Shown here piece after piece: positions 53,847 to 60,700 of a stretch of 64,000 nt of DNA (within the stretch, counting starts at the first letter, position 1; each line of letters begins with the position of its first letter). Origin of the DNA: Muribaculum sp. An289. GTDB lineage: Bacteria; Bacteroidota; Bacteroidia; Bacteroidales; UBA932. The notes beneath the pieces were generated by a model, which ran no database searches, was not told the origin of the DNA, and saw only the letters and a list, made by a program, of their open reading frames with translations. Location: positions 1 to 64,000 of the forward strand of contig NZ_NFIV01000001.1 in the NCBI RefSeq assembly GCF_002159555.1, given 5' to 3'. A program made the translations under genes and the position numbers.

Positions 53847-54278
53847 TTACAAGTCGGTTGGAATGTCGTATGTTTCAGCATCGGCATCAATCATGGAACG
53901 GATAGCCAGACGATCTTTCAAGAAATCCTCATAAGGCTTCTTGTAGTCCTCATCAAGCAAACCAAGCACTGCGGATTGATACTCATTTATCAGCTTGCTT
54001 TCCGTCTTTGCCGGATATTTTGCAGTGAGCAAAGTGCTGAAAATGTTATCCGCTGTTTTGGGGTATTCCACCCTCACGCTGTCATACTGGAACATCTTTC
54101 CAGTGGCATTTTCGTCATCGTCCGTGGTGATAGTAATACCACCCTCTTGTTCCTTGATTACCGATACTTCCTTGATATTATGGTTATACAGGAATGTACC
54201 TTGCCCGTTGTACAGGTCATAGATAACTTCCGGCTTTTCGTCAGCCAGCAAACCGATAGCTAATGTTGTTGTTTCCAT
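53847..54278 (-). CDS. phage protein downstream of the DGR reverse transcriptase
   Basis: A 143-residue acidic protein. Residues 1-80 are beta-rich (EVIYDLYNGQGTFLYNHNIKEVSVIKEQEGGITITT), with helices at the C-terminus. It overlaps the reverse transcriptase 3' end by 38 nt and follows it on the same strand. Many DGRs have a small accessory protein (Avd, a basic four-helix bundle of about 120 residues) near this place. This protein is acidic and beta-rich and so does not look like Avd. Function unknown. Confidence 0.55.
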   Translation of the reverse strand: METTTLAIGLLADEKPEVIYDLYNGQGTFLYNHNIKEVSVIKEQEGGITITTDDDENATGKMFQYDSVRVEYPKTADNIFSTLLTAKYPAKTESKLINEYQSAVLGLLDEDYKKPYEDFLKDRLAIRSMIDADAETYDIPTDL

Positions 54279-55428
54279 TGTTCAAACATTTATTAAATAT
54301 GAATTTACTGTGTTCCTCCGAGCATCTGATTACCCAGCCGTATTCAGACGGAAAGAGGTGTTTTACATCGTTAATGTCTTTGATCTCGTATCTCTTCTTC
54401 ACCTTGTTAAGTTTCTTATAGAACCTCATAAGTATGCCCTTTCGGAGCAAGATACCGTAGTGATTCTGTTTGAAACCCACATAGTCAATACAACGATCAT
54501 CGACCGGGAAGATCTGCCAGTTCGGTTTTATCTCCAGTTTCAGTTCCGTTGCCAAGTAAAGCCCCATCATGTCAAGTATGAAATGCAGTGCTTCCTTGTT
54601 GGAGCAAAGAACTACTATATCATCCATATATCGGTAATAGTATATCTTCACTCCATATTTTGCCTTAACCATTTTTGCCAAATCCTCTTTCACCCAGTGA
54701 TCGAAGTAAGCGAGGTATAGGTTGGCAAGGTACTGACTTGTATAATTGCCTATTGGCAAACCGATTGTTTTACCGTTGCTATCTATAATGCTATCCAACA
54801 GCCAAAGCATCTGATCATCCGCAATGGTATAGCGGATTATTCTTTTCATTGATGCGTGATCCACATTGTCGAAATACTTTCTTACATCTATCTTCAAGCA
54901 ATACTTAGTGCCTTTCTTATCCATCATCATATCACGGTGAAGATCTTCCATGCACTTATGTACCCCTCTGCCTTTAATGCAAGCATAGGTATTTGATGTG
55001 AATATGTGCGTCCAATGTTGCCCAAGAACATTGATAACGCAATGGTGGACTATCCTGTCCGGGAAGAAAGGAGCGATCATTATCACCCTCTCTTTTGGCT
55101 CATATATAGTCTTTGTCTTGTATTCGCCCGGCTTATATGTCATGTGCCTTAATTGCTCATACAAGAGCGTAAGACGCTCTATAATGTTGTCATTGAATTT
55201 GCGTATCTCTGTACGATCGCCCTTTCCTTTCTGTGCATTATATTGCGCCCTAACGAGGTTTTCAGATTCGTATATAAGGTGATAGATATTCTTTAGCTTC
55301 TTACTTTGTGAAGCATATAGCTTTCCAGTATCGCCAATATAATATCCGCAATCCTCCATATCACGATAATCATTAAACATCGTATCGCTACTATAGCATA
55401 AGCCGTATTCAGTTTTTATCAAGCCCAT
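54241..55428 (-). CDS. DGR reverse transcriptase
   Basis: The 395-residue reverse transcriptase of the diversity-generating retroelement. Conserved blocks are visible: VIMIAPFFPDRIVHHCV (motif 2 region), KIDVRKYFDNV (first catalytic Asp, about residue 170), and LPIGNYTSQYLANLYLAYFDHWV near 225. The GxxxSQ form with glutamine, where retrons and group II introns have SP, is the mark of DGR enzymes. The catalytic YRYMDDIVVLC lies near 268 and VGFKQNHYG in the thumb region. It copies the template repeat RNA into cDNA with errors opposite adenine. Template and variable repeats lie just upstream. Confidence 0.95.
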   Translation of the reverse strand: MGLIKTEYGLCYSSDTMFNDYRDMEDCGYYIGDTGKLYASQSKKLKNIYHLIYESENLVRAQYNAQKGKGDRTEIRKFNDNIIERLTLLYEQLRHMTYKPGEYKTKTIYEPKERVIMIAPFFPDRIVHHCVINVLGQHWTHIFTSNTYACIKGRGVHKCMEDLHRDMMMDKKGTKYCLKIDVRKYFDNVDHASMKRIIRYTIADDQMLWLLDSIIDSNGKTIGLPIGNYTSQYLANLYLAYFDHWVKEDLAKMVKAKYGVKIYYYRYMDDIVVLCSNKEALHFILDMMGLYLATELKLEIKPNWQIFPVDDRCIDYVGFKQNHYGILLRKGILMRFYKKLNKVKKRYEIKDINDVKHLFPSEYGWVIRCSEEHSKFIFNKCLNNGNNNISYRFAG

Positions 55429-55580
55429 TGTGCCGTTGGTCTAAATCGGAGCGTTCAATTACTTACTAACACCGTTTTAATTCGTACTTTTTTACCAGCT
55501 ACCAGCAGTGCCGATAGCCCCTGTGTGGTAAGGTCATGGTGATCACAGTTATATCTTATAAAGTTGAAACCACGGTAAAA

Positions 55581-55686
55581 GCGGAAACCAATGTTCGCAT
55601 TCGAGTTCGAGGAACGATTATTCGCATTCAGATAACCGAAGCCCGCATTCGCCCCATTATTCGCATTACCACCGAACAGAGCACCA
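55581..55686 (-). repeat. DGR template repeat (TR)
   Basis: A 106-bp segment between the target gene and the reverse transcriptase that matches 55781-55886 base for base except at 14 positions. At each mismatch the TR coding (minus) strand has A, and the variable copy has G (8 times), C (5) or T (1). The TR is rich in AAC/AAT codons. If read in the target frame it gives GGNANNGANAGFGYLNANN and so on, so it encodes asparagines at the diversified sites. It is preceded by an ATG and eight codons (from 55715), but is most likely a non-coding RNA template. Confidence 0.95.
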
Positions 55687-55765
55687 CCTATCACCATCAA
55701 CCTTTCTATTTTCATGTCAATTCACGTTCACAAAAAAGCCCCGTGTACCGCCGCTTTGCAGTCCG

Positions 55766-57127
55766 TCAAAAACGGCACAAGCGGAAACCAACGCGCGCAG
55801 CCGAGGCCGAGGAACGACTATTCGCATCCAGATAACCGAAGCCCGCATCCGCCCCAGCATGCGCAATACCACCGAACAGAGCACCATACCAGCCCGGAGA
55901 AGCCCAATTAGCATCATCTACACAAGTGTAGAAGTAATCACAGCCTCCGGCATTTGAAGCACCACCGACTGTTTCCGGGAAAGCATATCCTTTGCTTGAA
56001 TGTGCGAATTGAAGAATGTAGCCATCCGTGCGTGGAAGCTCTGTGATAGCCTCATATCCATCTGGAACGGTAGCGGCACTATCAGAGTGCGAAGTGAACT
56101 TAGTAGGATCTTCACATACATACGCAATGGAAACATCCGATTTGTGCCAGATAAGCACATCATCTGCCAAATGCCACAAGTATTCAAACGGGCACTCCAA
56201 TCCACGGTAAGAAGTGACCTGTACAATCTTGTCGCCACCAGTCCATCCCTTGATCACATAAGCGACCCTGCCAGTGTTGTTGCCAAGAGTTGCAGTAACA
56301 CCGCACGGAATAAAAGGCTTATAACCTCCCCACGTGTTCCACTCTGTACCATTCACAGCCGTACCGTTGCTAAGTCCGCCTTGATGATAACCTTCCGATG
56401 TTAAGGCTTCATTGTAGGCATCCTGACAATGCAAAGAAGCATACTCCAGTCTTTGCAACCATGCAATTTCATTGTACACACGGTAAACGCCCAAATGAGT
56501 ACCGTTCTTGCAAGCGGCACGGGCTGTAGCCTTTGAAATGGAAGTGCGAGCCATTCCAAGCTGCGAGTTGTATGTACCATCTTTGGCAGCATCGCCAGCA
56601 CCAGAACCACCCCTGTAGTTGGCAGCGTTGGCAGTTAGCTTCACAAATCCGCTTGTATCACGGGCGATATTGTCACCATCCCAAGTGAGGAAACAGCCGG
56701 AAACAGCTTCATTCGTATCAATCTTGATAGTGGCAAACCACGGAGAAACCGTTTTACGCTCCATTTTGATAAAGCCCGGCAATGGATATTCAGAATATGC
56801 ACGAATCCACTTTGTACCCTCTATCTCAAATCTGAAATAATACTCCGGCTTTTCGAGCATCACATTACCGTCCGTACTGTCAATGATAGCGGCAGCACCA
56901 CTATCTTTCTTCCGGCTGTCATTCGGATGCAAGTAGTATTTCACAGAGCCGTCCGGGTTTTCAACAAACCTTTTCAGCTTCGCTTGTATTGGAAGTGTCT
57001 TGTGCAAGTCCAGATTACCTACCCTTGTGAGTTTGTAATCCCGGCTTGTAAAATCTCCCTGTATTCCGTACCACATATCATACGGATATTGCGGTTTTGT
57101 ATTTCCGCTACCTAACAAAAGTCCCAT
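55766..57127 (-). CDS. DGR target protein, probable phage receptor-binding protein (C-type-lectin-like end)
   Basis: A 453-residue protein whose C-terminal 35 residues are the variable repeat. The last 250 residues (from about NYRGGSGAGDAAKDGTYNSQLGMARTS) resemble the C-type-lectin/formylglycine-enzyme fold used by DGR targets: WLQRLEYASLHCQDAYNEAL, a long GGYKPFIPCGVT loop region, and GALFGG...AGFGYLD..RSS...GFRLCRF at the end. The diversified residues would form the binding face. The N-terminal 150 residues look like a structural attachment domain. Gene order (tail proteins first, then this gene, then lysis) suggests a tail-tip or fibre protein that binds the bacterial host. Phage receptor role is inferred. 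Confidence 0.88.
   Translation of the reverse strand: MGLLLGSGNTKPQYPYDMWYGIQGDFTSRDYKLTRVGNLDLHKTLPIQAKLKRFVENPDGSVKYYLHPNDSRKKDSGAAAIIDSTDGNVMLEKPEYYFRFEIEGTKWIRAYSEYPLPGFIKMERKTVSPWFATIKIDTNEAVSGCFLTWDGDNIARDTSGFVKLTANAANYRGGSGAGDAAKDGTYNSQLGMARTSISKATARAACKNGTHLGVYRVYNEIAWLQRLEYASLHCQDAYNEALTSEGYHQGGLSNGTAVNGTEWNTWGGYKPFIPCGVTATLGNNTGRVAYVIKGWTGGDKIVQVTSYRGLECPFEYLWHLADDVLIWHKSDVSIAYVCEDPTKFTSHSDSAATVPDGYEAITELPRTDGYILQFAHSSKGYAFPETVGGASNAGGCDYFYTCVDDANWASPGWYGALFGGIAHAGADAGFGYLDANSRSSASAARVGFRLCRF
55781..55886 (-). repeat. DGR variable repeat (VR)
   Basis: The 3' end of the target gene. Relative to the TR, nine of ten asparagine codons and one isoleucine codon are altered: the TR-type Asn are replaced by Ile, His, Ala, Asp, Asp, Ser, Ala, Ala and Arg, and Ile by Val. 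The invariant part between them (AGFGYL, RSS, GFR) is the scaffold. Just 3' of this block the copies show one non-adenine mismatch and then diverge, as expected near the initiation-of-mutagenic-homology end. Confidence 0.95.
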
Positions 57128-57128
57128 G

Positions 57129-57428
57129 TCAGTTTTTTCTAATTATTTCACCTGCGCCCCAATAAATCTCATACTTCTGCAAGTCTATAGCGTTTGGAGC
57201 AATCGCCACTATAGCCGCTGGTGTCCAGTCGCCAACTGGTACTGGAATGTTGCCAAATGAGTTGTCACAGATCAGCTTGCAATTCAGGAGCGTATCACTG
57301 ACAATTTCCGTTGCGCTTTTGCTTCGCACATAGACGGAAAACGGCTTTCCTCCCAGATTGAATCCTTTGCTAAGATCCGATACTTCCCCTTTCGATAACA
57401 CTCTAAGGCTGTACATATCATTATCCAT
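57129..57428 (-). CDS. small phage protein upstream of the DGR target
   Basis: A 99-residue beta-rich protein (FNLGGKPFSVYVRSKSATEIV, VPVGDWTPAAIVAIAPNAIDLQKYEIYWGAGEII) without signal or membrane segment. Its stop is one base before the target protein's start, so the two are tightly coupled. It may be an assembly or connector protein for the tail tip; the family is not recognised. Confidence 0.6.
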   Translation of the reverse strand: MDNDMYSLRVLSKGEVSDLSKGFNLGGKPFSVYVRSKSATEIVSDTLLNCKLICDNSFGNIPVPVGDWTPAAIVAIAPNAIDLQKYEIYWGAGEIIRKN

Positions 57429-57517
57429 AATTCACCAAGTTAATTTCTAACTGCAAATATAATCATTTGTGTGTTTGTTAAACACACTTATAAGCGAAAA
57501 AATAAGCCTCTAACGCA

Positions 57518-57751
57518 TTATACACCTCCTTTCCATATAAGATAGATTACTAAGGCTTGCAAGATTTGACCTACCAATCCGCCTAACAGCGTGGCAATGA
57601 GATCCAGCCAGTCCCATTTGCCACCATAGGCACGATCCTTAAACTCCATACCAGCCGCCAATCCTGCCACAAACAGAATCGTCAGCAAAAACGCACATGG
57701 TATAGCATACACCAAATGCTTTGTCCTGTTACTCTCTTTTAGCCAGTTCAT
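57518..57751 (-). CDS. small phage membrane protein (possible second holin)
   Basis: A 77-residue protein with two membrane helices (YAIPCAFLLTILFVAGLAAGM and LIATLLGGLVGQILQALVIYLI, the second glycine-rich) separated by a polar KDRAYGGKWDW turn. Size and topology fit a holin or antiholin, but it lies 10 nt downstream of the big tail gene rather than beside the endolysin. No family was recognised. Confidence 0.55.
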   Translation of the reverse strand: MNWLKESNRTKHLVYAIPCAFLLTILFVAGLAAGMEFKDRAYGGKWDWLDLIATLLGGLVGQILQALVIYLIWKGGV

Positions 57752-57761
57752 AGTTATACTA

Positions 57762-60700
57762 TCAAAATTTGTATTGCCATTCTGGAGCTAAGATTATAAA
57801 CTCACAACTTCCGTCATTCCTTGTTGAATCGTCAGAAGTCCAAACATCGAAATATGTTGTTGAAAGAGCCATAATAGTACCCTTTACTGGTGAATCAGAG
57901 TTGTTATACACAGTTCCATATCCAGTTAGCATTACCCTATATCCAGAGGGTATATTGGAACTCGAAAATGAAACCCTATATTTACCCTCTGCTTGTCGTG
58001 ATACCGAAAGAATGGAAGTGATAGACTTTCCATCCCACCAAGTCCCACTTATCGAAGCTCCTGAATTAGTTCCACTAATCCTGCCTATTGCCAGTATAAG
58101 AGGATGTCTGCCTTTTGCTCCAGAGGTAACAAAATCAGTCCATGCGAAACGGCTTGTTATTTCCCATCTTCCTTTTCTTACCGTTGATGTTGATCCGGGC
58201 AATTCAAAACAAGTCATTTCTACTATTTCTTGAGGTCTTACTAAGGCGTAATAATCAAGAACGCTACTTGAAAATCCTGCCTCTGCTGTAAAACTATATA
58301 CTCCAATTTGGTAATTGCCTTGACCATATTCTCCACTGTTGTACAGTCGGCACACTTTACCAATATCATCCATATCTTGCCCCATAGATATAGTTTTTAA
58401 GCTTGTTGTCGCTGGAAGATAGAATATATTCACATCAGAGAAAACACCAGACCAGCCAGTAGATAACTGCATTGTTCCCTGCAAACGTACTTCTCCGTTC
58501 ACACCGTCCAGATATATGCTACCATTCTGGGCTTCCAGTCGGTTGTTTCTGAATACCCATCCTGCTATGTTGGCATTTTCAGCCAGAAGCAAGTTGGTAG
58601 CCACGCTCTCGAATTGCGCACCGAAAGGATTCCACTTGCTTGTATTGGTAGGCACGACACCCGAAAAAGTTCCGGCATCAATACGGGCGATATAGAAAAT
58701 TCCGTTGTACTTCACTACATCAAGCCTGTACTTTGTACCATAGTAGGTTTTGGAACTGTTGTATGTGCCTTGATATACCGCTGCCGGGCTTTCTCCCTGA
58801 TCGCCTTTTTCACCCGGATCACCAGTTTCTCCCTTTCCACCTGTTACACAGATAGCCGCTGTAGTGGTAGAAGTGCCGTTGGTATAGGTGATAACGGATC
58901 TCGTCCAGATATACCAGCCATCTTTCCAAGTAGGTCTGGTGGTACTCCATGAGCCGCCAGTTTGCGAAGTAGGGCTGCTGGATAGGTAGTATTGCTCCAC
59001 AATGGATTTCACGCCCACGCCAGTAGAGCCAGTTGCACCCTTGCCGCCAGTGATACAAACAGCCTTAGTGTATTCGGTAGATCCATCGGTAAGCACGGTT
59101 TTTGTCCTTGACCAGATATATTTCCCATCTTCCCACGCTGGAGCGGTGGTTTGCCAGCCGCTTGTAGGTGCTGTAGTGTTGGAAGAGCTTTTGGCATACT
59201 CCACATCAACGGTGTTTATACCTACACCGTCCTTTCCATCGTAAGGATTGATACGGAAAGGGGTACACCAGTTCTGTACCAGTTTGTCGCTTGCTCCGCT
59301 CTTATCCTTGCCTATGTCAGTAGCCGATAATGCACCGTCATAAAGCCTTATGTTGTCATAGAACACGGAAGATCCAAACATATTATCATCGTACATGGAA
59401 AAGCCTACCACCTCTTCATTTATGCTGCCTGTCTGCACCAGAGATCCATTAATGAATATAGATACCGTTCTGTCATTGAAACGCAAAGCAACATGAAACC
59501 AAGTGTTCTTTGACACGGTTATGCTCTTCTCCACATAGTCCCTGCCATTGTAGCCGTTCAGCATCCACCGTATGAGCGTCTGATCCGTTTTCATCCAAAA
59601 ACAGAGCGTGAAACTTTGACCAAACGGAAGATCCCAATTAATCTGACACTCCGCATTGTCGCTAAGATCAACGGCATATCGGCTACCGTCTTGCACAACG
59701 GAAGCACCATTTTTCAATGCCCCAGACACGCCATGCCCGGTAATATCCAGAAGCGTAGTTTCCCCTTGCTGCACGGGAATATCAAACACTTTCTTATCCG
59801 ATAGCCCGGACTTCTTAGCCATCGTACACCACAAGTATTCCAGATTCCCAACGGTCGGCATGGTTGTACTCCACCCAGCCGGATTTTCGGCATCAGCATC
59901 CAGAGCCGGAGGTGAAACGGTAGATCCGTTTTTGGCATACCTGTATTCATAGTATTCTCCAGTGGTTGCATCGCTACCAGCCGCACCGCTTTCACCCTTG
60001 ATCAAACTCCAAGTGTAATCAGTGGGGTTGTCGCTGTCTTTCTGTATGAAGTCCACATATTGCCCAATGTATGCGCCCGGCTCTTCACCGTTGTTTGCAG
60101 TGAATGACAAGCCCCCGTTATCGCTGTACTTGATATGCAGATAGGAAGTCTTTCCATCCTCACCATTTATGCCCGGCAATCCGTCCTCACCATTGAAGCC
60201 CTTGAATCTTGCCCATGTGTATTTTTTCGGGTCGTTGCTATCAGCTTGCGTATAGTCCACATAAGTACCTATGTAGTCAGACGGAGTTTCGGTCATTTGT
60301 GAGGCACTGGTTGGATTTTGCACGGAGGAGTATTTGATATGGAAATAGCTTGTCTTTCCATCTGCACCCGGAACACCCGGCAAACCATCATCCCCCTTAA
60401 ACTTGCTCCAAACATAATCTTTCGGATCATCGCTTTCTGTAGCCGTTTCTTTATTTGTAGCAATACCTATGTACATGGTGGTATCTTTGGGCTGCTGGTA
60501 CATAGGATTACCGTCTGCATTGTCAGAATAGGCAATCCATGTATAAAGCGTTTTTCCATCTTCGCCCGGCTCACCCGGAACGCCATCTTTACCCATTATG
60601 TCAGACCATTTATAATCCTTTGGATCGTTGCTTTCAGTCGGAGTTTCCTTGTTGTATGCAAAACCTATGAAGCCTTTTCCTGTAGGATTATCAGAAATGC

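Noticed and set aside
54241-55428. Group II intron or retron reverse transcriptase
   Set aside because: The GNYTSQ motif with glutamine, the neighbouring TR/VR pair with adenine-only differences and the lack of a maturase/HNH domain point to a DGR.
55455-55715. Treating the 86-codon frame through the template repeat as an ordinary gene
   Set aside because: Its content is explained by the DGR template; kept as an observation only.
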